Below are positions 9,706-21,290 of a DNA stretch of 64,000 nt, in pieces. The stretch spans positions 1,577,828-1,641,827 of the forward strand of contig VXAY01000172.1 in NCBI GenBank assembly GCA_013399855.1. The letters run 5' to 3'. The stretch comes from Oxyruncus cristatus (Eukaryota > Chordata > Aves > Passeriformes > Cotingidae). A model generated the notes under the pieces. It saw only the letters and a list, made by a program, of their open reading frames with translations, was not told where the DNA came from and ran no database searches. Within the stretch, counting starts at the first letter, position 1. Each line of letters starts with the position of its first letter. The position numbers were made by a program, and so were the translations under genes.

Positions 9706-12700
9706 GCCTACACACATGAGGATGCTCGAATGTCTCAAAACATGTTAATGCCCAAGAACCCGAGAAATAACAGACTGTCCACAGAATTACACACTTAATT
9801 TAATTGTATTGAAATCTTCACAACAATAAAGTTTTACTTTTTTGCCTAAGCCGGCCATTGATCAAGGTAGTGCTATATGTGGTCAAAACAAACTAATACC
9901 CCAAATGTCTTGGTTTCCAGTAGTAAGATATGCAAATGTGTACAACAAATAAGAATTTTAAGCCTAAATTTTAACATTAACAGCTTTTTCCATTGTAGCT
10001 GCTACTTTCCCATTTGAGCTCTGTAAGACAGTAACCATAAGATTTTCATAAGTTCCTTATTTTCAGTGTTTAGGAATTGTGTTTGCCTTTCCAGCCTATG
10101 CTGTATTATTTGGTTCATCATCTTCATTTTCTGTGTAGCTGGGTCATTATCCTCTCTCTTTCCAATGTACTTCCCCATTCCTATACTCTTGTTTCAAGGC
10201 TGGACTAGAACTTCATTCCCTTAATGTTCAGAGGCATTTTGCTGCTCCTGAGTAAAACTGAGTTTTACACAGTGAGCATTGTCTGCCACTTCTAAGATTT
10301 GCTGAAGCATTTCGGTGTTTTTGAAATTATTATCAGCAGCCCCTACGCTTGGGAAAGGGTAAATTATTCACCTGATCTTACAAGATCTTTTAACTCATCA
10401 AACAGAAGCGCCAAATTGCACAGTTAAGTGGTTGCACAATATCTATTTGCTTACTTCTGTTGACACAGAAATTCAGGGCTTCCTGTGGAGGGAAATACTT
10501 TTATCACAATTTTTATTACACAGTGTAACACCTTCCATCCTTCCTCTTTTAACCTTTACTTAGACCCTATGAGGCCAAGAAGAAAGTTGATGGCATAAAT
10601 ACCACTTTGATCATCGTGAACTGGCTATGTCTTTGAGCTTATTTAATTGCTTGGGTTAGCTTTGATTCTTTGTGTATGATATCTGCTTGCACCACCTGGA
10701 TTTTGGATTTACCAGCTATCTTCTGCAGCACCAGCTGACCCACCGCAAGAGAAAAACCTAACAGTGACAGAAATAACAGCCTGGGCCAAGAAGAGGCCCC
10801 AAATGTGATGTAAATATTTAGTTTCAGTCACAACAAGGAGTGTAAGAGAAAAGCGTATCCAAGAATTTTTAAGTAATACTTCTTGCCTCTAAGCAGGATT
10901 GGCTCTACTTATAGAAGTTAATCATTAGGTCACTTCTAATTAATAATAAACATTCAGTTAAGCATTTTCTCTGCATTTAAAATGGTATCTGCATTCCCTA
11001 GTAAAGTAAAGTACTTCTTTGTATGTACTCCATAAGTATGAACTCCCTGGCAGCCCCTTTCATAAAATTTGCCTCTTGCCCAAAAGATACCTTGGTTGCT
11101 GGCACACTATAAAATGGCTTTTATGGAGTCTTTTACACATAGTTCCACCTACAACAAATTATTAATGTGAGATTACCATAATAATGGAAATAAAACTGTT
11201 CTTTTTAATAACAGCAATTGCTACCTGACCAGAAGAGTCATGACAAAAAAAATAGTATGGGGTGTAAAAACCATCACCCATGCATCTCAGGACTGAAGAG
11301 ATGCTCACATGGCCATTCTGCACAGAAACAGCCCTTGACCAGACAAGACAGAGGAATGGAATCCTACCAGATGATGCTGAATTGTGACAGTCAGCTAATT
11401 CTGAACAAATCTCAGGTTGATGGACCAATTATTCTCATATATTAGGTGGTGCGCTTTATAAAGGGTGTTAGGCCTTTCTTTTGTCTGTACCTGTGGACAA
11501 GCCATGAAAACAATCAAAATCCTGGAGCATATCAGGACTTATTTTTCCAGACCAAATATTCTTTTGCAACTGCTGGATTGATTTTGCCTTATTTTTGTTT
11601 TTGCTGGGTTTGTTGGGTTTTTTAAGTGTGCTTTCAATTTGCTTCTCACCAAATAAACATGAAGTCTTGTCAGCAAGTTTCTCTTCCTCTACCCTGAAGT
11701 CTAATGTAAAGAGAAAGCAAAAATTTTCCTCCTGTCTTCTACTTCATAGATAGCATAAATCTGAGTGAACAAATAATTTGCAGTGATTTACTCAGCAATC
11801 CTCATCACATGTCCATGGGGGAATTGTCCATAGAAAGGCTGTGGTTTGCTAGAATATATCTGTTTAAAAAAAAAAAATCACCAAGTTACTTTGGCCAGTA
11901 ATCAAGTTACCTGGAATATTTGGGGTAAATGAGTGTTCAGTGACCACAAATATAATTTACTTTTGTATTTAAGTGAATGCCAGTGGGACAAGTGGTAGGT
12001 ATTTAAGTGAGACTAGCACAAAGCCCATCCTAAAAAGCAGTCTGCCGAATCACAGTCCTTCATGCGAGGCAAATGAGTGGAGGGAGGCCACAATCCTCTC
12101 TTTGCCTGGCTGGTTGGGGTCCTCCCACAGCTGTGGCTCTATGGTATGTCAGCAATTTCTCCTTCTGTGTGCCTGGCTGCCCCCAGCCACTCCTCAGCCA
12201 TCTCACGGGGGTCTTTACCACAAGACCAAACTTTGCAGGGGAATGCAGCATTGGGGCAGCAGAGACTGAGGTGCAGCAGCTCCTCTTCTACTGTCTCTGT
12301 CACCAGTGTCTGCACTTGGCAGAAAATGGAGCAGACAGCTGAGGAACATGGGTGGAAGAAGGAAAAGCGATAATGTCGTAAAATACATAACTACTTGCTA
12401 CAGGAGATGTGAATCAGAGATTTCCGTTGGTTTGGTAGAGAGCACATTTTTCTGAATAGTCTGAATTCTCCAAAGAGTCATGGTATAATAAATCCATTAC
12501 TTATAGCACTGGAACAAAGATACCACAGCCATACAGTGCAAATTGCTGATCCCATGTAAACTCACTTGCTGTTTCAAATTTCTTCAATAACTTTTGTTTA
12601 AGTTAACTTTGCAATAGTGGTCTACACAAGTAAGATATTCCATGTCCCTGTACAGTCCGAATAAAAGCTAATAGCTGGATTTATACAAAAAAATTCCACT

Positions 12701-14174
12701 CTTGTTACTTCAACAGAAATGTGATTGTTTGTCTTTTTCTGATGTGAGTCAGATCCTTTGTGCTGTGATTGAATAGTGCTCAATATCCAGCATCAGCAGT
12801 TGTGAAATTGCAGCCATAGAATGCTGGTGGGGAGCATCCTGAAGGCTGTGTTCAAAGTCTCTAGACAACATTTTCCACCTGCTCTTGCTTTCAAATTACT
12901 GGCTTGCAGAGTCAGTTTGTGGTTCTTACTCTTGTTGAGAGATTTCATATGCTTCGAAACAGTCTGATTAGATAGTGGACTGGTTTCTGCATGCAATGGC
13001 TTCAGAATCTTGACTCCTCACACTAGGTCATCAGAGGATGACCAAAACAGAAGCATCTACTTCCTGACTCCTTCATTCATGTGAAAACTCACCTATTCTG
13101 AGCCTCCACTTTGAGCACTGCTACAACAGAAACTCAAGCAGGTGTTTTCTTTTTTAATACCAACTATGGCATTTTAAATCATACCATGATGCTGTATGCA
13201 GCTTTATCAGAAATAATGATGCATTTATTACTTATTAAAAGTATTTTCTAGTTCTAAATAAGCAAGCAGTAAGGACCAATAGAAGTAGATGTGTAGAGTG
13301 AAACAGATACCAAGAACTTGGCTTCCAATCTATCCATGTTACAAGGTACTTAATATCACTCTAACTCCAACCTGCTCCCATTGACTAAAAGATCAATCTT
13401 AGCTATAGTAAATTAGGTGCACCTCTACAACTCATCTTCAAAGAGAAACTCAAGAAGCCCAGTTCATGCATACCAAGACTACTGTAAGATGTGAATGAAA
13501 ATACAGTGACTGAGGGCAAGTATTCTCTCAAAAACAGCCGTGATGGGAATTAAAATACTAACATAGAGGTACCAGCTCACACCCATGATGTGGGTCTTTG
13601 AAAACAACATTTATAACATTCTGGGATGTTCTGTCTCGGTCAGTTGCTTAATACGCAATGAAGTGTTGCTATCATTCAATTACTTTAAATAATTTAATTT
13701 TTTTCCCAAGCTTTACCTGCATGGCAGGATGCCTGCGTCTAGACAAAATGCAACTTTTTCTTCATATTTGAGTTAGGGAAGGTTGAATAGCTTATAGGTT
13801 AAAGTTTTTTGGGCTTTGCCTGTTTTTTTTAAATTATGTGAGAGATTTAAAGATTTTTTTTTTTTTAATAGCTCTACCACCTCTGCAAAAGGTAGTGAAA
13901 ATTGGAAATTTAGGAGAATTATCACTCCTATACTGGAAATTGTCTCTGTTCAGCCTGCAAGTTAACTACACAACCCTTCTATCCAACAACTTTGCAATAT
14001 AGTTTTTACTTCGGAGAGCGCAAGTTATTTTTCTTTTCCAGCAGAAAGCAGTCTTTCATTCACTCCATGGATGAACTGCGTGTTCCAAGTGTGCCAAATG
14101 GGCACAATGGCCAAAGAGCAAGCAGGAAGTCTGAGGAAATAGAAAGAGACATCCAATACTGGATTAAAAATTGA
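9706..14174. other. Unique non-coding stretch with a GC-richer patch at 12060-12370
   Basis: Mostly AT-rich with nothing recognisable. The patch at 12060-12370 is open in three overlapping plus frames of 89-98 codons and one minus frame, which points to composition and not to a gene. A 35-residue segment starting at the internal ATG at 14068 (MDELRVPSVP...) is too short to judge. Homopolymer runs occur at about 11867 (A) and 13854 (T). No RNA gene was recognised. Confidence 0.55.
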
Positions 14175-14260
14175 AATATCTGGGTTCATTTTTTTTCCGC
14201 CACCTGGCCTTAGACAAGTCAGTTATGGCAGGCTCAGCTCTTGGTACCTCTCCCAGCTCT
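14175..14260 (+). repeat. Possible MIR-like SINE relic
   Basis: The wording ATCTGGGTTCA, then CCGCCACCTGGCCTTAGACA followed by AGTCAGTTA, follows the order of the MIR core (CTGGGTTC...TCTGCCACT...CTTGGGCAAGTCACTTA). MIR-type relics are rare but present in birds. The match is short and diverged, so this is a weak call. Confidence 0.3.
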
Positions 14261-15274
14261 ACCATGTGGTTATCGTGACAACTGAGATAGATGCTGTGGT
14301 CACCCCTGGCTGCGTGAGGGGTGCCCTCATGGTATCAGCCCCTTCCTCAGCCAGTGCTGCACTCAAGCTGCAGTCGATGCTGTCTTCATACCTACATCAG
14401 GTTCTGTGAAAATAAACTCATTCCAGTTTGCATGGTGTTGGGCCTCCACAGACAGCCTTGAAATCATGTTTTATTCAAGCCAGACTCTGATTAGTGTGTA
14501 CAGATCATGCTCTGAAGAGTAAAAATAAAATTAGGAAATGTCCTTTGAAAAGATTCCTCAGTGTGTCATCATCAAAGCCAAGATTTGCAAAAGCATCTGG
14601 ACTGTAATTTGCACAAAGATGTAGTAGCACTTCATCTGTATTTGTAACATTGTAATGCTGCATCACACATCTCTGTGATATGGACTATTATTCTAGGACT
14701 ATCTTGTACTTCAGGGAATAAGGGATTAAGCTATATTTTGAAAACAACAGAAGTTTGCCCACTTCAGTGGTTGCATCAGCCCAGCTGCCTTGGGAAAACA
14801 CTGATTTCCCTAATCAGCCGAATTGTATCAATATCAAGCATAAAAAGATTATTTCCAGGAACTTCCACATTACCAGATGATACTGAGAGGACAGCTGCTT
14901 CCTCTTTAGCATTACCATTACATCCTGTTTTCCCCGAAGGAACCTGATATGTAAAACTCCGTTTCTAGACCAGGGCCAAAAGAGTTGTCCTGAATATGAA
15001 TCTGATGTGTGACTGTCTCCTATTTCTTGAGCCTTACAAAGCCGAGTGCCACAATGCTGAAGTACGTGGACAGATCTACAGTCTGATTTTTGGAAGTGCT
15101 GTGCCAGTCCACTGAGGGTTTTTGCAGACTGCCATGGGCAGACATTTCTGCTACAGGTGGAAGCAAAGGACCAAGCAAAAAGTCTTGACCTTTATGTCTT
15201 CATGACACAGTCTGCCCAGTAGTTACATTTTTGTTTAATAGAAAAAAAGCCATGCTGGAAATCAGATTGCAGAA
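14261..15274. other. Unique non-coding stretch
   Basis: A 90-codon plus frame at 14675-14947 has no recognisable motif. No other feature is seen. Confidence 0.5.
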
Positions 15275-15490
15275 GACTGTAAGTGGGAAGAGACTTCTCG
15301 AAGCCTGTAATTCACTCCTCCTTCATAAAGTTTAGGGTGCTCAGCATTACACCACCCTCTGAGTTTTATATGTCCATACAGATGGAGGCTTCATAGTCTC
15401 TCTTATCTTCTGTCGCAGTGTCGAGTGATTCTAACGGTAAATAATCTCTTCCTTACATCTGAGGAGAAATTCGCACATTCCAGCTCCAGT
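15275..15490 (-). mobile_element. Ancient CR1 LINE fragment
   Basis: In order, the words GGGAAGAGACTTCTCGAAG, TAATTCACTCCTCCTTCATA, GGGTGCTCAGCATTACACCA, AGATGGAGGCTTCATAGTCT, CAGTGTCGAGTGATTCTAAC and TAATCTCTTCCTTACATCTG match the reverse complement of a CR1 3' region (GGAAGGGACTTCT..., GTTGCTCAG..., GATGGAGACTCCACAACCTCTCT..., CAGTGTTTGA...). Order and spacing are kept over more than 200 bp although many bases differ, so this is an old insertion. It is 5'-truncated and non-coding. Confidence 0.65.
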
Positions 15491-17879
15491 TCTGAAGTCA
15501 GTTCTGAATTTAAGATTGATATAATTTTAGCCTTTTATGAGGGCTAATTAAAATGAACTTGATATTTTTACCAGGTCTCAAAAACTCACCATCATCTTCA
15601 ATAGATTCCACTCCTGGTGGAAAATGGAAGAGCCTCTAGGAGACACTAATGGAGACAGAAAGCATGCTTTGTCCTGGAAAATCTCCTATCCTATGTGATG
15701 TATACTGTCAGGACAGATTGCAAAACTTGTGCAGAGGATGTGGAATTTTTAAGGCCACCAACCAAACAAGATTTGTGGAGGCCATTGGTCAAAATATAAA
15801 TCCAGTCCTTAAAACTGTAGCAGTTTAAGCTTTGAATCAGAGAACCTTGGTGTGTTTATTTGCCAACTAAACTGCACCTTTTGAAGTTTGTAATTTTCCC
15901 TCATTAATAGAATAGATTTCCTGCAACACCCGTCTTCTTCCCACCTTGCTGCATCCGTATTCCAGGTGGAGCTGACTTTTTTGAGTTTAATGCCACTGGA
16001 GGGTCACAGCCAAAACCAGAGAGAATGATACTCACATTTGAAAAAGAGAGGAACCAATCTTGTATAGAGCAGGTGGAAACCAGATGTACTTGAAACTGGG
16101 GTGAAAAGAAGCAGAAGTGTCCTGACAATTGAAAATGATTGTTTCCATCAGGTTACACAGCTCTGTATTTCCTAGATCACATACCCGGACTTAATTAGCA
16201 CTTTTCAGAAAGAACATTGCTCTTTTTATTCTAAGTTTAAAAAAATATTAGCTTAGTCATAATAATTTATTAGAAAATGAAGGTTGATTTTTAATTATTT
16301 ATTTTCCACAGAAATTACTGGAAAATTTATAGATTTCCTAGGATTCTTGTTTAAAACCTGACTGTTGATTAGTATGTGGATCTATGCCTTATGGGAGAGT
16401 AGAAGGCCTACTGCAGTGTAAAAAGCCTTCTCTTTAAAAGGCAATTCTTGTCCTGAATGTATTTTTGCAGCTTGTTTTGATATCTGGTGGCCTTTGAGGT
16501 GACAGTTCCAAGGCTACTGTCCCGAGGCAACTGTCCTGGCATAGGACCACTTCCTGAGGTCAGTGGTTGGGTGGCTGTTCAGAAGTACCTTGTTAGCCAT
16601 GCCATGGCCCAGTAGGACACCCGGAAGCCCCACGGGGATATGGTGTTGACTTCTGTGCCGTGTGGGACTGTCTGGCCCCTTTGGTGAGCATCCCTGAGCA
16701 GAGTGCTGGGTGACGGAGTGGGCTGGACAGCAAGTGTGGTAGCTGTCGGTTGGCTAAGGAGTGGATAGGATGGTGCACCCCACCCAAGCCATGCCTCCCA
16801 AAGGAGCCTGTCCAGGGCAGGGAGTGGGCAGGACGCAGGGGAAATCAAAGCCGCCCTTTACATTTCTTCTGGGCGTGCCAAGATCTGGTAAAACCGAGAG
16901 CCTTATTGTGTTTTCAGCATCTCTACTTCTCTCTGGCTGAAGTGACAGTGGAAGATAACCTGCTTTATTGCAAAAGTTACCTGACACACCCAATTGGTTT
17001 ATTGTGTCTATTCTTTGGGGGAAAAGCGATGAAAATGGAGACAGACAGGAGGAAGGTATGGACTGACCTTTGAAGGTCAGAAGAATGTAAAAGTGTCCAC
17101 AGGGGTAAAGGCATGTTTGAGGAATGCTTGCGGATTTGGGAGATCTTTGCTGAAAATCAGTGCATAATCAGTCATTCTGAACATCTGCAACCAGGTATTT
17201 TAGATTTTGACAGATCCGAGAGGCCTCTCTTGTTGCACATTCCCATAACAGAATTGCATTCCAATCTATTGTCCACTAACAAGTTTGGGGGATTTTTTTG
17301 TAGCTTCAGGTTCTGTTATCATTCTTAGTACTGAGTTTGCCATAGATGCCTGTAAGGAACTACCTCATATTAATAAAGGCTTAATACAAGGAGCAGTCTT
17401 TACAAAGAAGTGTCCTTTCATTGCATTTCTGAAGAGATAACCACAGGGAATGATGTAACAAGCATCTGCAGAGCTTTAGTACCCTGCTGTATGAGAAGAG
17501 TCCCCTTCTATGCTGTGAATGTGGAAGAGAGAGGCGGAGGGAGACAAAGGGAAGGAAAAGACAGATGCAGACGAAAGGCAGAGGTAATGCTAAAACGCCA
17601 TAACTAACCATTTGAAAGATCATATTGCACTTACTTTTGTGGAGTCAAACAGTTTAACTGTGACCCAGGGAAACACCATCACTACTGTTAAGAGCAGGAA
17701 GAGACAAAGCACGGGGAAAACAGTGGCAGATAAAAGCAGAGAGCATATTTATAATCGTAGAAAGAAATTAATCTAAACTCACTGTGGAGGATAAGTTGCT
17801 TATTTTTATTCACATGTACTCCTGCAATTTCTCTTTTTAACTTAAGGTGATTATTTTTATGTTTGGATCTGTGTGGCAG
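15491..17879. other. Non-coding stretch with GC-richer block at 16480-16870
   Basis: The block 16480-16870 is richer in G and C than its surroundings, with overlapping open frames of 64-107 codons on both strands and no domain in any. It has few CpGs, so it is not a CpG island. It could be a decayed repeat I cannot place. The rest is AT-rich and unremarkable. Confidence 0.5.
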
Positions 17880-18038
17880 GTTCACCCAGAAAAGCAGTAT
17901 TATTTTTTGGAAAATGGCAAGATACAGTACAACACTATCTGGCTGCATACCAAAGGTGCAAAAGCTGGGGATATTTTGAAGCTGGACCACCCATGGGGAG
18001 AGAGCAACAGATGTGCTGTGATTATCCATAACAAGTAG
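17880..18038 (+). other. Possible terminal coding exon, product unknown
   Basis: A segment preceded by GTGTGGCAG opens in phase 0 and encodes 52 residues beginning VHPEKQYYFLENGKIQYNTI and ending RCAVIIHNK before TAG. The peptide has ordinary soluble-protein composition (balanced charged, aromatic and glycine residues), unlike the repeat-derived frames nearby. The pyrimidine tract in front of the AG is only moderate. An AATAAA lies at about 18639, within reach as a polyadenylation signal. I recognise no family. The open length is within the range expected by chance. Confidence 0.12.
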
Positions 18039-18365
18039 TTGTACTCCTGGCACTCTTTATTCCTTGCTACAACCTATACCTTTTTCAAGTGCATGACTGG
18101 CTTTCCACTAAATATGAAATGAGGACAAACTTTCTCATTCAGTTAAACAAAGGAAGTTGCCAGTCACACAACTGGGTAAAGCTGTGGCTTCTCAGAAATC
18201 ATTCTCTGAGCAAAAGCTTTTGCAAAAATCGTGCCAAAACACAGTTGGTAAATGTGTCAGTGTCTTCTGTAACTAAGGTATTTCCTTATGTATGTGGAAC
18301 TGAACCTAATATCCTCAGGAGAAAACCAGAATTTTTGTTCTCCCAGTTACATCAGGAATTTCACC

Positions 18366-18471
18366 AAAAAAAAAAAAACAAAAACAAACAAACAAACAAA
18401 AAAAAAACCACAAACAAACAAAAAACAAAACAAAACAAAAACAAAACAAAACAAAACAAAGCAAAAAAAAC
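18366..18471. repeat. A-rich (AAAC/AAAAC)n low-complexity array
   Basis: The run contains only A and C on the plus strand apart from a single G near its end: an A run, then AAAC units, then AAAAC units. The 171-codon plus frame spanning it (18089-18604) owes its length to the absence of stops in the repeat and is not called as a gene. Confidence 0.9.
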
Positions 18472-20133
18472 CCTTGCCTTGTATTTGGATATTAACCTAA
18501 ACTCCGACTTTTTAAAAATGTACACCGAAGCTTCAAGATTGATGGCAGAGAACAAGTTGAAGATACACCCCTCCTACCCTATTTGCCCAAAAGCTATCAA
18601 GTAAATGAAGAGAATCTAAAAGCATGATCATTTTTAAAAATAAAATCATGGGTTTTGCTGACTAATACCTTTTGAAATTCAGTTCAAAATAATAGTGCTG
18701 AGAATTAACTGAAAACTTAAATAAGTTCCATCATGCATCACAGATAGCTTGCTTTTAATAGTATTTTCATAATATGATGGATTATATAAATTCATGGTGT
18801 CTTGCTCTATTCCCCAGTTCACTTTCATTGCTCTTCATAAATATTACTTTGTCATGATATTGATGACAACTGATTTATTCCACAAACTTGATGTCTTCCC
18901 TGTTTCCACATTACTCACAAAACACTGGCACATGAGTATCTGGTAGATATTTTTAGTAATTTACAAACTGCATTCAGATCATACATTTCCTACCTATTTT
19001 TTCTTATAAACTTCTCTTTAGGTTTGTTTTTTTTTTTTTTTGAGAATCTGTTGTTCATTATTTGTTTGGTCGTATTATTTCAGGTGACTGATTAAATGGA
19101 CTTTCAGAGAGCCTTGAAAGTGTTGGCCTATTACTTTGGTTTCTGGAAGTTAACACTCCCATGTATGAACAACATGATTGATTTTTTCCTTGTATGACAC
19201 CACTTGTAAATGATATACTGAATTCATATGAACTTTTGCAGGCTGTGAATAAGTTCCGCCTCCTGCTCATACAAGATTAACTTACTTTCTCATTCAGAAG
19301 AACAGATATAAAAACAAACACACAAATACATCTAATATTTGTCTTGTCTTATTTGATAGAATAGAAAGCTCTGGGAATTCATCTTCTAATTATGATTGCA
19401 TAGTTAAAGAAAGTTTACTACAGGAAAAGAAAAGAAAAACAAACCAGTGTAGAATTAGAGAATTGTTATAACTGAAAATTTCCATTTTTAGTTATCTGAG
19501 AAGCTGCATATATTCACAAAGGATATTTTTGAGAGATTACAAGGTATTGAGAGCAACAAAAGTGACCCATTGCTCTGATCAAAGTTTCAAATAGTTAATA
19601 TTATTTCTATCTGTGTTCATAAATAATTGCACATATTTAAATTCTTTTCAGCTTTAGAAGAGATGAGGGGGAAGAAGAAAATTATATTTAAACTGTACAG
19701 GAATGATCAGTTAGGAAAGAAGAATAGCCAGAGTGAGTGTGGAGGAAAAGAGACAAGAAGGAAAAGACAGACAAGAGCAGGAGAAGATACAAAAACAAAA
19801 AGACTTGAGCTATCACAAGGGAAAAATCAATCACCACAGAAGATGCTAAGACTTCACTTATTGCCTAGAATGTATTCACATCTTGTCCCAGAAGGGAAGA
19901 TGTAGAAAATTTTCATCTTACAGTTGTCTGTGCCCACCTGGAATTAAAACTGAAAAAGCCATGAGACAACAGGGAACTCCATCTTATTCCTTCATGGACA
20001 CACACTTTAGCCTGTTATCAAAGAGTAAATGATTCTTCCAGCAATATCAACACTGCCTTTGTCTGATTTACTGCTGTTGCACATTTTCTTTCCTAGAAGG
20101 AATAAACAGTTCTTTAGACACGGGTGCCTGAGT
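18472..20133. other. Unique AT-rich non-coding stretch
   Basis: A T run lies at about 19027-19041. The 92-codon frame at 19627-19905 is Lys/Arg-rich and reflects A-rich purine sequence. No other feature is recognised. Confidence 0.55.
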
Positions 20134-20137
20134 GGTC

Positions 20138-20173
20138 TTTTTTNNNNNNNNNNTTTTTTTTTTTTTTTTTTTT
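20138..20173. other. Assembly gap (10 N) inside a poly-T run
   Basis: Ten N bases (20144-20153) are flanked by T on both sides: six T before and about twenty after. The gap marks an unresolved homopolymer or a fixed-length placeholder, so the true distance across it is unknown. Confidence 0.95.
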
Positions 20174-20919
20174 AAGAAAGAGATGCCGTTTTTGAGCAGC
20201 AGCTCTTTTTCTTTAAAATTAGACAAAAATTTGAATTTGCTTTTTCTCCCATGAAGACAACTGATTGCTGCAGTTTTTCTGAGCTTGGCCTTACTTTCTG
20301 TTTGTGACTAACCTCAGATTATTTTATGAATTCCGGAGTAATTTCTGATTTGCTGTTTTTCTAGGAAAACTCAAGGAGGAAGATATCCAAAAAGGATATG
20401 TCTTTTGTATTTCAAAGCTTCTCATATTCTGGAAAACATGTTTTACACTTGGATATTATAAGACTAGAGTAGGAGAGTATTAAGGGACACAGTTGCTGTC
20501 CAGGCCATCTAAAGGGCAGATGACAGAAATGCCCTGCTCTTTCTCAGTAAGTGTCCTGATGACTGCAGTCATTAAATGCTACTACTTGTCATTTGCTAGA
20601 TGTCAGTCACTCAGAAATTCTGCAGCCTGCTACTGTAGTTGGTTTCTAAACTCTGAATGTGTTCCTTACGTGAATCTCAGGAGATTTGTCTTCATAAATT
20701 GTGGTGGTACGCAGATGAAAGAAAGAAAATCTAGGATTTTTTTTTTTTCTTTTCTTGGAACATCCTTTAAATCTCTGAGATTACCCCAGGGACTCTCACC
20801 TCTTGTGTAGCTGAATTAATCCCTCCTAACAACACTGATTTTTCTTCAGATCCTCTCCAACACATGGCCGAGTATTTCAGCAGTTTTTCTCTTGTTAGCA
20901 TGCATTAAACCTCACGAAT
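20174..20919. other. Unique non-coding stretch
   Basis: A 105-codon plus frame (20493-20810) has no recognisable domain and contains a T run that produces phenylalanines. No repeat family is recognised. Confidence 0.5.
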
Positions 20920-21290
20920 TTCATGATGGATCATCTGCCCGGCAGCATGGAGTCTGCAGCGCCATATTTGTTGATACAGCCTGTTGAGATCTAAGCTCTT
21001 TAATTTGCAATTGTAATGTGTAATTTTCTAGAAATAAAATGCAATTCAGTCACAGGACATTCAGAATCACTCAGTTCTAATCTATAATGTCAGCAAGCCC
21101 ATTTCACTGACATTATTGTTTTGACACTGAGTGTAATAGAAATGATTAAGCCAGGAAGAGAGCAGCACTTACTTGACTGCTGTCAGCTACTGAACCACAA
21201 TAGCCCAGCACACAGACTCTATTCAGCTGATGAAATGTGAAACTTGATATGCTGCTGCAGAATGTTAGTAACCACAAAGCTATATTTCAA
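20920..21290. promoter_or_regulatory. Candidate conserved non-coding element
   Basis: This is non-repetitive, stop-rich sequence of balanced composition with clustered motif matches: homeodomain-type TTGCAATTGTAATG, a SOX-like CATTATTGTTTT, an E-box CAGCTG near 21225 and a GATTAAG. This is the texture often seen in developmental enhancers, but conservation cannot be measured here and single motifs are common by chance. No function is assigned. Confidence 0.2.

Noticed and set aside
11973..12373. Three overlapping plus frames of 89-98 codons
   Set aside because: All three frames open at once, which indicates composition; no domain or splice pair seen.
18089..18604. 171-codon plus-strand open frame
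   Set aside because: The centre is an AAAC/AAAAC array encoding Lys/Asn/Thr/Gln; both flanks are short and unrecognised.
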